The translations under genes and the position numbers were made by a program. A DNA stretch of 64,000 nt, from the NCBI GenBank assembly GCA_031296935.1, contig JAVDPD010000003.1, forward strand, positions 62,001 through 126,000, in the 5' to 3' direction. The notes under the pieces are model-generated. The model did not search any database, was not told the DNA's origin, and saw only the letters and a program-made list of their open reading frames with translations. Below are positions 9,052 to 17,692 of the stretch, piece by piece. Numbering within the stretch: the stretch's first letter is position 1; every line of letters begins with the position of its first letter. The stretch comes from Cerasicoccus maritimus. GTDB lineage: Bacteria; Verrucomicrobiota; Verrucomicrobiia; Opitutales; Cerasicoccaceae.

Positions 9052-9306
9052 CTAAATTGGCCAAATCAGGTGGGGATGAGATTGGAAGCAGCGCAAGGCG
9101 ATATTGATTGAGCGGGCTGGAAGCCCGTGATTGAAATGCCAACGCCGCGACCTTCCAATCTGGCCCCAAGCCTTTAACCGAGCGGTTTTCCGCACCAGCT
9201 TCGTTGGCTTTTCACTCACGCACTTCCAGTGCACTACGCTCAAGCCGCCTTGCTGGACACGAAAAATCACTGCGGCCTGATCGGCCAGCTTAGATGAAAA
9301 GTGCTC
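9039..9306. repeat. MITE-like inverted-repeat element (family A, full copy)
   Basis: About 268 bp bounded by inverted ends. The left end reads TAGAGCATTTTTCATCTAAA, and the right end, reverse-complemented, reads TAGAGCACTTTTCATCTAAG. Both continue into TGGCC(A/G)A..TCAGG and then an inner GC.AAGGCG word. The element lies between the PAS kinase gene and the receiver gene of one signalling operon. An ORF of 94 codons runs through it on the minus strand, but it is a by-product of the repeat. No transposase is present, so it would have to be mobilised in trans or be fixed. Confidence 0.75.
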
Positions 9307-9319
9307 TAATGGCAGGGAT

Positions 9320-10480
9320 TCAGGTGTATGACTCATCGTTCGCCTCTGTGCGGGGGAATTTCAGGTAAAAGCGTGCGCCTTCGTCGACTTCGCTTTCCAG
9401 GGAGATGTTGCCGCCATGATGGATCATGATGCGCTTGGTCATGGCCAGTCCTATGCCGTTGCCCGCGTATTGCTCGCGAGTGTGGAGGCGCTGAAACATA
9501 CCAAATATGCGGTTTTGATATTTGGGAGCGATCCCTATGCCGTTGTCGGCAACGCAAACGATGGAGTGGTCGCCTTCATGTTTCACCGATACCGTAATGA
9601 GCGGGGGGACGTCCTTGCGTCGGAACTTAATGGCGTTATTGAGCAGGTTTTGGAAGACCTGTGAAATTTGGCTGCGCACGCCGAGGACTACGGGGAGGTC
9701 GTTCTCGATGTCCATCTGTGCGTCTGTTTCCTTGATCAGCACTTGTAGGTTGCGCACTACGTCGGCTAAAACCAAAGAGCAATCAATGGGTTCCAGGTCA
9801 CTGGTCTTGGTTTTGACACGGGAGTATTGCAGTAGACCGTTGATCAGCGCTTGCATTCGGCTGGAGCCCTCGACGACGAAACGGATGTATTCGCGGCCGC
9901 GCTCATCAAGCACATCGTTGTAGCGCCGTTCGATCAATTGCACAAAACCAGCGATCATACGGATCGGTTCCTGCAAGTCATGCGAGGCGATGAATGCAAA
10001 CTGCTCCAGTTCGCGGTTGGAGTTTTCCAGGAGTTCTGTTTTACGCTCCAGCTCAAGCTTGAGCAAGTGCTCGCGGGTGATGTCGCGCGAGATGCCAAAG
10101 ATACCTACGATTTCCCCGGATTCGTCGCGCCAGGGGAGCTTGGTGGTGCTCACCCAGTTATCGGCTCGGTTGGGCCAGACTTCACGTTCGATCTTTGGTG
10201 GCATGGGTTGGCCAGTGGCAATTACGTGCTGCTCGTCTTCATAGGCTTCACGAGCATGCTCATCGGCAAAGAAGTCAAAGTCTGTCTTGCCCAATAGTTC
10301 TTCGGCAGATTGTACGCCGAAGTGTTGCACCAGGCCACGGCTTACACGCACAAAGCGGGACTCGCGGTCTTTGAAAAATACATTGTCGGTTTGCTGATTC
10401 AGCATTGCGTCCACCACCAGCGAATCAATCTGCTTGGTGGACATTTGAAAGGGGCTTTTAGGAGATGCTTCGGGGATCAT
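9320..10480 (-). CDS. PAS-domain sensor histidine kinase
   Basis: 386-aa soluble kinase. An N-terminal PAS domain (about residues 20-140: DNVFFKDRESRFVRVSRG, TDFDFFADEHAREAYEDE, LPWRDESGEIVGIFGISRDI) is followed by a coiled linker, then a HisKA domain with phosphoacceptor His in FIASHDLQEPIRMI, and an HATPase (N-box FQNLLNNAIKF, G1 DNGIGIAPKYQ, F-box FGMFQRLHT, G2 GNGIGLAMTKR). This class is related to phytochrome-type kinases and is usually paired with Rcp1-like receivers. Such a receiver is the next gene, after the repeat element. No bilin-binding GAF domain or membrane helix is seen, so the signal is sensed in the cytoplasm by the PAS domain. The ligand is unknown. Confidence 0.93.
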   Translation of the reverse strand: MIPEASPKSPFQMSTKQIDSLVVDAMLNQQTDNVFFKDRESRFVRVSRGLVQHFGVQSAEELLGKTDFDFFADEHAREAYEDEQHVIATGQPMPPKIEREVWPNRADNWVSTTKLPWRDESGEIVGIFGISRDITREHLLKLELERKTELLENSNRELEQFAFIASHDLQEPIRMIAGFVQLIERRYNDVLDERGREYIRFVVEGSSRMQALINGLLQYSRVKTKTSDLEPIDCSLVLADVVRNLQVLIKETDAQMDIENDLPVVLGVRSQISQVFQNLLNNAIKFRRKDVPPLITVSVKHEGDHSIVCVADNGIGIAPKYQNRIFGMFQRLHTREQYAGNGIGLAMTKRIMIHHGGNISLESEVDEGARFYLKFPRTEANDESYT

Positions 10481-10668
10481 TGGACGCTTTTCTATGGGGC
10501 TCGGTCCTGCATGATATTAAACGGCAGCCCCCATGAAAACTCAATGGATAAACCCTATTTTTTCGGCCCTGATCCCCGCTACTGTATAGTACGTAGCTAT
10601 GGTGCCGACGAGAGTCAGTTCAATGGCAGTGGGATGTCACTGTCATCAATTATTAGGCTGGGCAGGTC

Positions 10669-10751
10669 TCTAGAGAGCACTTTTCATCTAAGTTGGCCGA
10701 TCAGTTGGGGGAGAAGATTGGATGCAGCGCAAGGCGGCATTGATTGTGCTC
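10669..10751 (+). repeat. Family A repeat, single arm
   Basis: Solo copy of one arm of the element found at 9039-9306. It reads AGAGCACTTTTCATCTAAGT, then TTGGCCGATCAG, a GGGG-rich stretch, AGATTGGATGCAGCGCAAGG and CATTGATTG. It matches the left arm of the full copy with few differences and has no second arm nearby. It accounts for part of the 320-bp spacer between the kinase and the antiporter genes. Outside it (10481-10668 and 10752-10801) I see no gene or clear signal, although this spacer must hold the kinase promoter. Confidence 0.7.
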
Positions 10752-10801
10752 ATGTCAAACGGGTGTTAATCGACGGAAGCCCAGTAGATAAGCCTCCGCG
10801 C

Positions 10802-12001
10802 TCAGCTATTCCCGTGTTTGCGAGAGTAGAGATTGGCCAACGGCGTTGCCGAAACGCCGTGAAGCACGATGCTGAGCAGCACCGTAAGGACGATTACCGA
10901 AAGTAGCTCAAGGTATTCCTTGTGCCCCAATTGCTCAATGAAGATGAGCAGGTAGAGCACCGAGGCGATGCCCCGCGGGCCAAACCAGCCGATGAATAAC
11001 TTCGTTGAAAAGTCCATGCCGGTCCCGATCAGGCTGAGGAATACCGGGACGATGCGGATCACCGTTAGGCTCAGGATGGCGTATGCCAGCGCTTTCCAAG
11101 TCCACATTTCCACTGCTACGGGAACCATCGCGATACCAAAGATGATGAACACCAGCAGGGAAAGCTGCTGTGCTTCGGCTTCGCCAAACTCCTGCATGCG
11201 CTCGCGAATTTTTGGTGCGCGGGCGCCGAGGAAGAGTCCGCCAAAGAATGCGGCGATGAAGCCATTGCCTCCAAGCATCTCCGCCATGCTGTAGCAAATG
11301 ATGGCGAGGGCGATGGAGCCCAGGCGTTCGAAGATGGGATCAGCCCAGCCCTTTTCGTCGGCAAACTGGATTATCCAGCCGCCAACAAAGCCAATGCCCG
11401 CGCCAGCGATTGGACCATACAGCACCTGCTTTAAGGCAAAGGTGACCCAGTAGCTGACATCCAGCGATTCGCCCGCTGTAGCCACGGCCGCCATACACGC
11501 CATGATGGCCGGCAGCGCAATGCCGTCGTTGAGCCCGCTTTCGACGCCGATGGAGTCGCGGATCTTTTGTGGCACAGCTTCATTGGTCACCACGGCTTGC
11601 CCGAGTGCGGCGTCCGTTGGTGATAGGATAAATGCTAGGATTGCCGCGAGCCAGATGCCCTGCCCGGGAAACATGAAATACGCAGCCACCGCGCCAAAGG
11701 CCATCGTGAGCGGTAGGCCGATGCCGAGCAGTCTTGCCGGAATGCTGTATTCCTTTTTTAGCGCCGAGAGGTTGAGCGTAGAGGCATCACAAAAGAGGAT
11801 GACGATCAGCGTAATCTCAGCGACCAGGGTGACGACCTCGGAGTCAAGCTCCAGCTCAAAGAGGTCGAGCCCCAATGGACTGGCGAGTAACCCTGCTGCG
11901 GCAAAGATCATTGGCCCGGATACTGGCCAGGTGCTGGCTTTCTTCGACACGACGCCATAGCCAAACAGCAAGCAGGCCGTTAAGAAGATTAATTCTTCCA
12001 T
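10802..12001 (-). CDS. Cation:proton antiporter, CPA1/NhaP type
   Basis: 399-aa integral membrane protein with about twelve hydrophobic segments and almost no soluble tail. The CPA1 signature is clear: AFILSPTDAALGQAVV, followed by IGVESGLNDGIALPAI, where the acidic ND pair carries the exchanged ions. It exchanges Na+ or K+ for H+ across the inner membrane, for pH and salt balance. Conserved late segments include AFFGGLFLGARAPKI and FIGWFGPRGIASVLYLL (the PRG motif). It is transcribed away from the small ion-channel gene across about 110 bp. Ion preference cannot be told from sequence alone. Confidence 0.93.
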   Translation of the reverse strand: MEELIFLTACLLFGYGVVSKKASTWPVSGPMIFAAAGLLASPLGLDLFELELDSEVVTLVAEITLIVILFCDASTLNLSALKKEYSIPARLLGIGLPLTMAFGAVAAYFMFPGQGIWLAAILAFILSPTDAALGQAVVTNEAVPQKIRDSIGVESGLNDGIALPAIMACMAAVATAGESLDVSYWVTFALKQVLYGPIAGAGIGFVGGWIIQFADEKGWADPIFERLGSIALAIICYSMAEMLGGNGFIAAFFGGLFLGARAPKIRERMQEFGEAEAQQLSLLVFIIFGIAMVPVAVEMWTWKALAYAILSLTVIRIVPVFLSLIGTGMDFSTKLFIGWFGPRGIASVLYLLIFIEQLGHKEYLELLSVIVLTVLLSIVLHGVSATPLANLYSRKHGNS

Positions 12002-12113
12002 AGTTTTATAGTTTTGTAGCTTCGGTTAAGAGACACGCTCTATCGGTAAGGGCTGAATAGCCTTGCTTGTTTGGGAATGCCACACAAAAAAGTTACATCT
12101 ACGGCTACACACG

Positions 12114-12563
12114 ATGATTAAGATACTGTTCATTGGCTGCTTCTGCATGTCGCTCTGTCTATTTGCACAAGGCGCCGTTGTCTTGGCGATGATCCGGGGC
12201 ATTCATTATTGGAAGAAGCGCCATGAGCTTGGGACTTCTTTCTTGGAAAAGTATTTGGTGCTGCTGGTGTCGATGGCTTGCATGTTGTTCTGCATATTCT
12301 TTCAAGCCGGCATTTGGGCGGCGTTGTTTATGTGCCTTGATGAATTTACCAGTTGGTCGACAGCGTTCTACTACTCCTTGGTCAACTTCGCCACGCTGGG
12401 CTATGGCGATATAGTGATGTCGGACGATTGGCGGATTCTTGGCGCAATCGAAGCCGTCAACGGCGTCATGATGCTCGGCATGACGACGAGTATGCTCTAC
12501 GCTGTCTTTAACCACTTGATCATCGATCCGATGACTCATGCGCATCAAGGGGAAAACCAATAA
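12114..12563 (+). CDS. Two-TM potassium-channel-like protein
   Basis: Small (149 aa) membrane protein with an N-terminal hydrophobic helix, a second helix (YLVLLVSMACMLFCIFFQAG), a pore-loop segment FYYSLVNFATLGYGDIVM and a closing helix (AIEAVNGVMMLGMTTSMLYA). TLGYGD is the K+ selectivity filter motif of the Ion_trans_2 family. No RCK or cyclic-nucleotide domain is attached. The ATG at 12114 is preferred to upstream codons because it puts the first helix right at the start. It lies 5 bp before the FUSC gene, so it may be the first gene of the efflux operon, and it diverges from a cation antiporter. Channel activity is inferred. Confidence 0.85.
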   Translation: MIKILFIGCFCMSLCLFAQGAVVLAMIRGIHYWKKRHELGTSFLEKYLVLLVSMACMLFCIFFQAGIWAALFMCLDEFTSWSTAFYYSLVNFATLGYGDIVMSDDWRILGAIEAVNGVMMLGMTTSMLYAVFNHLIIDPMTHAHQGENQ

Positions 12564-12568
12564 CGGCG

Positions 12569-14047
12569 ATGTTGAGCACACGCGCCAAAGAAGCAATCAA
12601 GCCCGCAGTGGCCATTGTGATTACGTATTGGATCGCCTTGTCTGCCTCGTGGATGAATCCCCATTGGGCTGCAATGACGGTTGCGCTGGTTGCGTTGCCC
12701 ACGGTTGATGAAACCGTGAAGAAGGGCTTGGAGCGTTTACTGGGCACCATACCGGGTTGCCTGGTTGCGCTGGTCATCTTGGTAATCGCGGCCAACGAAC
12801 GCTGGCTGCTGGTATTCCTCGCCAGCTCGTGGATCTTTGTCGCGACTTACCTGAAGCAGGTAGATAAAGAGCGCGCCTACTTTTGGCAGATCGCTGGCGT
12901 GGTGTCGTTGATCATATTGGCGAGCAGCACCTCCTCCACAGCGTATTTCATGGTGGCGATGTATCGCACCTTAGAGACCGGAATGGGCGTGCTGGTTTAC
13001 GGGTTGGTCACGCTGTTCCTATGGCCGCAACGTTCACAACCGGGCGATGCTAAAAAGGCTCCACCGGCGCCTCCTCGCTCGAGTCGCTTTTCGGGTTTGA
13101 GCATGCTGATGCTAGACCGGGATTTATTCATGCGCACTTTGTTCGCTGCTCTTTGTCCGCTGGTGGGCGGCGCGATTTGGATTTATTTCGATCCGCCCGG
13201 GCACTCGGGCTGGTTCATGATCATGGGCTCGCTGGGGATGGCGATTGCGGCCATGCCATTTATGCGCGCCAGTATGTTGGTGATTCCGTTGGGAGTGTTC
13301 CTCGGGGCCGCGCTGATGCTCTCCATTTTCGTGCTGCCACTGTTGGAGAGCTTTAGTCAATTGGCGGTGTTGTTGTTCGTCCTGTTTTTCGCCAACTATT
13401 ATTTCTTAAAGGGCGTGCCGCGAATTCTCGGTGCCGTTGCGATCGTGATGGAGCTTTCCATCCGCAACCAGCAGGTCTATAACTTTCCTGCGATGGCGAA
13501 TATGTATTTCTTCATCCTGATGGCCTTCATCGCAATCTACTTTCTAACCTATCTGCTGGGCTCGGGCCGGCCGGAAAAACAGGTGCTGCATTACCTGCGG
13601 CGGTATTTCAATGCCGCCGCACACCTCACCAGCAAAGACTACGGGCAAAAGGGCTGGACGAGTCGGCTCAGTGACGCCTACTACCTCCGCGAAGTGCAAA
13701 GTATTCCGCTAAAGATCATGCCTTGGGTGAAGAGCATTAAACCCAAAGCGTGCCCTGATAACACGGCCGAAAAAACGGACCCGTTGCTGCAATCCCTAAT
13801 GGGGCTCAGCCAGCAATTATTTGCGCAGTTAAATGAGGGGTATGGCAACGATAAGGCGACAGAAGCTTTGCATCGCAAAGTTGAAACGGCTTTCTTGGCG
13901 CTATCGAAACGACCGGAGTCCAGCATTGCGGTTCCCAGTGCTAGCTTGAGCGGGCAGCTGTGCGATGTATGGCAGTCGGTGCAAAGCTATGTGCAGGCGG
14001 CTCAGGGCATTAACTGGAGCCAATGGCGAGAGGAGCGTTTTTCGTAA
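12569..14047 (+). CDS. FUSC-family aromatic acid exporter subunit (AaeB-like)
   Basis: 492-aa inner membrane protein with two clusters of about six helices, as in AaeB/FUSC proteins. The first starts with IKPAVAIVITYWIALSASWM and NPHWAAMTVALVALPTVDET; the second starts with FMRTLFAALCPLVGGAIWIY. A hydrophilic C-terminal region follows. It is shorter than E. coli AaeB (about 655 aa), mostly in the soluble C-terminal part. It is followed at once by a DUF1656 gene, an HlyD-type adaptor and an outer-membrane factor, the standard makeup of a proton-driven tripartite exporter for aromatic acids or related small molecules. Substrate unknown. Start ATG at 12569. Confidence 0.9.
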   Translation: MLSTRAKEAIKPAVAIVITYWIALSASWMNPHWAAMTVALVALPTVDETVKKGLERLLGTIPGCLVALVILVIAANERWLLVFLASSWIFVATYLKQVDKERAYFWQIAGVVSLIILASSTSSTAYFMVAMYRTLETGMGVLVYGLVTLFLWPQRSQPGDAKKAPPAPPRSSRFSGLSMLMLDRDLFMRTLFAALCPLVGGAIWIYFDPPGHSGWFMIMGSLGMAIAAMPFMRASMLVIPLGVFLGAALMLSIFVLPLLESFSQLAVLLFVLFFANYYFLKGVPRILGAVAIVMELSIRNQQVYNFPAMANMYFFILMAFIAIYFLTYLLGSGRPEKQVLHYLRRYFNAAAHLTSKDYGQKGWTSRLSDAYYLREVQSIPLKIMPWVKSIKPKACPDNTAEKTDPLLQSLMGLSQQLFAQLNEGYGNDKATEALHRKVETAFLALSKRPESSIAVPSASLSGQLCDVWQSVQSYVQAAQGINWSQWREERFS

Positions 14048-14048
14048 T

Positions 14049-14261
14049 ATGTTCCCGGTCCCTCATGAGTTCACTATCGGCGGCGTCATGATGCCGCCAC
14101 TGTTTGTGTCTGCGTGGCTAGGGCTCGTGGCAAGCATCATCACGGCGAAGCTACTAAACCGTTTTCGCCTCGCGCGATTTTTCTTTTACCCGCCCTTGGT
14201 CTTCATGGCCATGATGGTCATCTATACGCTGCTTATTGGCGTTCTCTTTATTGGCATCTAA
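14049..14261 (+). CDS. DUF1656 (AaeX-like) small membrane protein
   Basis: 70-aa protein with two membrane helices (PPLFVSAWLGLVASIITA and FFFYPPLVFMAMMVIYTLLIGVL) and the DUF1656 hallmark EFTIGGVMMPP near the N-terminus. In related operons the AaeX-type protein is always linked to the FUSC pump and adaptor genes. Here it starts 1 bp after the FUSC stop codon and its own stop abuts the ATG of the adaptor gene at 14262. A longer reading frame upstream (from 13965) overlaps the FUSC gene and is not used. Its exact role in the complex is not known. Confidence 0.88.
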   Translation: MFPVPHEFTIGGVMMPPLFVSAWLGLVASIITAKLLNRFRLARFFFYPPLVFMAMMVIYTLLIGVLFIGI

Positions 14262-15392
14262 ATGAAAGCTGGAAAACTCATCGCAAGTGGAGTCGTCGTC
14301 GCAGTCGCAGTGGTTGCGGGCGTGATCTTCTACCTCAACTTTCTGCGCAATCCGTGGACACGTGATGCGCGCGTGACGGCGGATATTGTGCAAATCGCTT
14401 CGCGGGTTTCAGGTCCGGTCGTGAAACTCGCCGTGAAGGATAACCAATTCGTGCGCAGGGGGGATTTGTTGTTCCGCATTGACCCCCGCACCTTTGCGGC
14501 GAACCGGGCGCAAGCTGAGGCGAACCTCGCCATCGCGCTCGACAATTACGAGACGCGCGTCCAGCAAGTCGAGGTGGCCAAGGCGCAGGTGCTCGTCGCC
14601 GAGCGCAACATTACCAAGGCGCAAAATGGCTACGAACAAGCGGTGGCTAAAATCGCCAAAGACAAGGCTGAGCTTGAGCGCCAAAAAGCCATGTTGGAGC
14701 AGCGGGCCACTTCGCAAAAATCCGTCGAGCGCGCGCAGGCGTCTTACGATATCACGATCCTTGGTCAGGCCAGCGCGGCCGATGCAATTGAGCAGGCCAA
14801 GGCGGGTCTGGTGCAAGCCGAGGCGAATCTCGCCAGCGCGCGGGCGCAGCTTGGCGAGGTCGGCGAAAACAATGCGATGCTGCGTCAAGCCCGCGCTGCG
14901 TTAGAGCTCGCTACTTTTAATATGGAATTCACCGAAATACGCGCGCCGGTCACGGGCCACGTGACGAATCTTTCGCTGCGCTTGGGCAACGACGTCAGCG
15001 CGGGGCGTCCGGTCATGGCGATTATCGACGAAGGCACGTTCCGCATCAACGCCTACTTCCAGGAGACGCAGATCGATTCGGTGATCCCTGGCAATGAGGC
15101 GACCGTCACGCTGATGAGTTATCCCGAACGCCCACTTAAAGCCTATGTGGAGAGCGTTGGCTGGGGCATCTTTCAATCCGATGGCAGCGCGGGCAGCGAC
15201 ATGCTGCCACAGGTTAACCCCAGCTTCGAATGGATACGCCTGGCGCAGCGCGTGCCCGTGCATGTCCGCCTGATCGATCCGCCGGCTGACTTGCCACTGC
15301 GCGTCGGCACCACCGCTTCGGTCAAAGTGGATTCCGGCAAATTCATGCCCGAGGGCTCGGTGAGCATCGTCCCGCTACAACCAGCTCAGTAA
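14262..15392 (+). CDS. HlyD-family membrane fusion protein (EmrA/AaeA-like)
   Basis: 376-aa periplasmic adaptor of the tripartite exporter. One N-terminal anchor helix (LIASGVVVAVAVVAGVIFYL) is followed by a barrel-sandwich half (ASRVSGPVVKLAVKDNQFVR, FRIDPRTF), a long alpha-hairpin coiled coil (about residues 80-205, rich in A, E, Q, K), the second lipoyl half (FTEIRAPVTGHVTNLSLRLG) and a beta-barrel region ending in VPVHVRLIDPP. The whole is typical of EmrA/AaeA. It directly follows the DUF1656 gene and precedes the outer-membrane factor by 6 bp. Confidence 0.93.
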   Translation: MKAGKLIASGVVVAVAVVAGVIFYLNFLRNPWTRDARVTADIVQIASRVSGPVVKLAVKDNQFVRRGDLLFRIDPRTFAANRAQAEANLAIALDNYETRVQQVEVAKAQVLVAERNITKAQNGYEQAVAKIAKDKAELERQKAMLEQRATSQKSVERAQASYDITILGQASAADAIEQAKAGLVQAEANLASARAQLGEVGENNAMLRQARAALELATFNMEFTEIRAPVTGHVTNLSLRLGNDVSAGRPVMAIIDEGTFRINAYFQETQIDSVIPGNEATVTLMSYPERPLKAYVESVGWGIFQSDGSAGSDMLPQVNPSFEWIRLAQRVPVHVRLIDPPADLPLRVGTTASVKVDSGKFMPEGSVSIVPLQPAQ

Positions 15393-15398
15393 AGCGCC

Positions 15399-16994
15399 AT
15401 GAATCGAGCTAAGTTCACGAACCGTTTCATACATGGCGCCGCAGCCAGCGCTGCATTGTTCTTTGGCGGCTGTATGGTTGGGCCGGATTATGAGCAACCA
15501 ACGGCGCCGGTTGAGCCGACGTGGAAAGACTCCGCCGCCGAGCAGGAGGACATCCTTGAGCCGGTGGTCCCGCCGACCGTTAAGTGGTGGAGCGAGTCGT
15601 TTCATGACCCGGTTTTGGATGACTTGATCGAGCAAGCTTTGGTGAATAATTACCAGCTCGAAAGCGCAGCGCTCCGGGTCTTGCAAGCGCAGCAGCGCCT
15701 CGCCATCGCGATCGGCAATGAGTTTCCGCAACAGCAGCAAGTGACCGGCGGTGCCTCACGGCAGAAGTCCAATGGCGCGACTTTTAACAACTTCAATATC
15801 GGCTTCAACGTTGGCTGGGAACTCGACCTATGGGGACGCTTCCGACGAGAGGTGCTCAGCGCGCAAGCCAACGTCGACGCGAGCATTGCGGCCTACGATG
15901 GTGTGTTGGTTTCGGTGGCTTCACAGGTCGCGCAAAATTACCTGCTGATCCGCACTTTTCAGCAACGGCTGATCGTGACGCGCCGCAACTTGGAATACCA
16001 AAAAGAGAGCGTCCGCATCACGCAGGTGAAGGCCGATATCGGCGCGGTGACGGATCTCGACGTCGATCAGGCGCAGGCAATTTACTACAACACTGAGGCA
16101 CTGATCAGCGGCTATGAAGTCTCGCTGCAACAGTTTAAAAACAACCTCGCGATCCTCCTGGGCCAGCCGCCTGGTGAATTCGATTACCTGCTCGCCGAGC
16201 CCGAGGCAATTCCGCTGCCGCCGGTGGAGGTTGGCTTGGGCATGCCGCAGGATCTGATTCGTCGGCGTCCAGACATCCGGGTGGCTGAGCGCAGCATGGC
16301 CGCGCAAAGCGAGCGCATTGGCGTGGCCTTCAGCGAGCTGTTGCCGTCGATCACGATTGGCGGCGGCTTGGGCACGGCGGCCACGGATTTCAACAAGCTC
16401 TTTGCCAACAGCAATCAGACGTGGCAGCTTTATGGTTTGTTCGAGTGGAACGTCCTCAACTACGGGCGCCTGATGAACAACGTGCGCTTGCAAGATGCGA
16501 CCTTCCAGCAGCTGGTTTCCGACTACCGGCAGACGGTCCTCAGCGCGCAAGCCGATGTGGAAAACGCCCTCATCGCCTACCTGAAGGCGCACCAGCAAAT
16601 GCGTTCTTATGAGAAGTCTTCGTCGGCCTCGCAGCGTGCGGTGGACCTCGCGCAGATTCAATACGAGCAGGGCAGCATTCCGTTTAACACGGTGATCAAC
16701 ACCTTGCAATCCAACCTCGCGCAGCAGGATTTGCTCGTGGCGAGCCAAGGCTCGGTGGGGACGAACCTGGTGCAGCTTTACTTGGCCCTCGGGGGCGGTT
16801 GGGAAATCCGCGAGGGGGTGAACCCGGTGGAATATCTCCCCGAGTCAACGGTCGACGCCATGCAGGCGCGCACCGGCATTTGGGAGCACCTGGTTCAAGA
16901 AGATGAAGCGGCAACTGGTTCCGCCGAAGACTTAGCTGGCGATTCGGTTGACGAATCGGCTGCTGCGGACGACGTCTTGCTGGAGGCCTTTTAA
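15399..16994 (+). CDS. Outer membrane efflux lipoprotein, NodT/OMF family
   Basis: 531-aa TolC-like outer-membrane factor. A signal peptide ends in a lipobox (ALFFGGCMVGPDYEQP), and the GPDY start of the mature part is typical of the NodT/OprM group. Two repeats of the OMF helix-strand pattern are seen, with the family markers WELDLWGRFRREV, DLIRRRPDIRVAERSMAAQ and SLLP-like FSELLPSITIGGGLG. It completes the FUSC-DUF1656-HlyD exporter. Unusually, about 60 residues after GGGWEI form an acidic tail (EDEAATGSAEDLAGDSVDES) absent from typical members. It is convergent with the next gene, whose end is only 10 bp away. Confidence 0.94.
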   Translation: MNRAKFTNRFIHGAAASAALFFGGCMVGPDYEQPTAPVEPTWKDSAAEQEDILEPVVPPTVKWWSESFHDPVLDDLIEQALVNNYQLESAALRVLQAQQRLAIAIGNEFPQQQQVTGGASRQKSNGATFNNFNIGFNVGWELDLWGRFRREVLSAQANVDASIAAYDGVLVSVASQVAQNYLLIRTFQQRLIVTRRNLEYQKESVRITQVKADIGAVTDLDVDQAQAIYYNTEALISGYEVSLQQFKNNLAILLGQPPGEFDYLLAEPEAIPLPPVEVGLGMPQDLIRRRPDIRVAERSMAAQSERIGVAFSELLPSITIGGGLGTAATDFNKLFANSNQTWQLYGLFEWNVLNYGRLMNNVRLQDATFQQLVSDYRQTVLSAQADVENALIAYLKAHQQMRSYEKSSSASQRAVDLAQIQYEQGSIPFNTVINTLQSNLAQQDLLVASQGSVGTNLVQLYLALGGGWEIREGVNPVEYLPESTVDAMQARTGIWEHLVQEDEAATGSAEDLAGDSVDESAAADDVLLEAF

Positions 16995-17004
16995 CGCGCC
17001 GGAG

Positions 17005-17511
17005 TTACGCTTCCGCTGACTGCTCTGCGTCGTGCTTTGGTTTCTTGGCCCTGGGTTCATCGCCGAGGATGTCGGTAAGCCAGCTAACCAAAAATTCGGC
17101 AGCAATCATCACCACGATGAGGACAATCAGCGGGACAATTCCGTGCATCTTTCCATCAAAGTGAACTTCTTCTCCAACAAAAGTTGCCAGCGCCCAGAGG
17201 ATGGCAAACTTCGAACCGAAGAGCACAAGCCAGAGGCAAAACTTTTTGAGGATGGCCTGTCCTAAGCCTGATTTTCCCTTGAAGGAATCTGACACCATAT
17301 GCTCGAATTTCAAGGTGACCTTGACCATCATCTGTAGAATCAGTGCGGCGAGAATCGAGTCGGTAAACGACGTGACATGAACCCTGTGCCAATACTCGGC
17401 AAAGAGGTTCAGCACTACTATGTCGGTCATCACCAGACAGAAGTAGCGGACAAAGAAGGCTTGGCGCGGGTTGTAGTATTGCCCGTCAGCAGAAACTTTT
17501 TCGTGAGACAT
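17005..17511 (-). CDS. Four-TM membrane protein, function unknown
   Basis: 168-aa protein with four hydrophobic helices: FFVRYFCLVMTDIVVLNLFA, SILAALILQMMVKVTL, LWLVLFGSKFAILWALATF, and IVPLIVLIVVMIAAEFLVSW. An acidic/basic C-terminal tail follows (DEPRAKKPKHDAEQSAEA). I recognise no family. The start at 17511 (MSHEKVSADG) is chosen because the 38 residues ahead of it in the open frame look non-coding and would run through the promoter shared with the divergent gene. Its neighbour on the other strand encodes a cyclic-nucleotide-binding membrane protein, so the two may be controlled from one region. Confidence 0.75.
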   Translation of the reverse strand: MSHEKVSADGQYYNPRQAFFVRYFCLVMTDIVVLNLFAEYWHRVHVTSFTDSILAALILQMMVKVTLKFEHMVSDSFKGKSGLGQAILKKFCLWLVLFGSKFAILWALATFVGEEVHFDGKMHGIVPLIVLIVVMIAAEFLVSWLTDILGDEPRAKKPKHDAEQSAEA

Positions 17512-17692
17512 GGTAGCGTGCAGGTTTTGTGAATTTACGGCGGTCCGTGCATGGGATGCAAGGCAAATAGATTTGTATGAGCTCGACGCTGTTTGGCTTA
17601 ACTTGTTGGAGATTTTTTGGCGCAAGGCAAGCGTTAGGGCATTGACCCCTATTTGCTTTAGGATAGTATTGAGCAGTATTCTCTTCTACTGG

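Noticed and set aside
9052..9336. 94-codon minus-strand ORF through element A
   Set aside because: It starts within the end of the kinase gene and runs through the inverted-repeat element. Its amino-acid sequence follows the repeat, and a related string appears by translating the solo arm near 10700.
10310..10906. 198-codon plus-strand ORF
   Set aside because: It overlaps the kinase and antiporter genes on the other strand and crosses the family A repeat. Composition is not protein-like.
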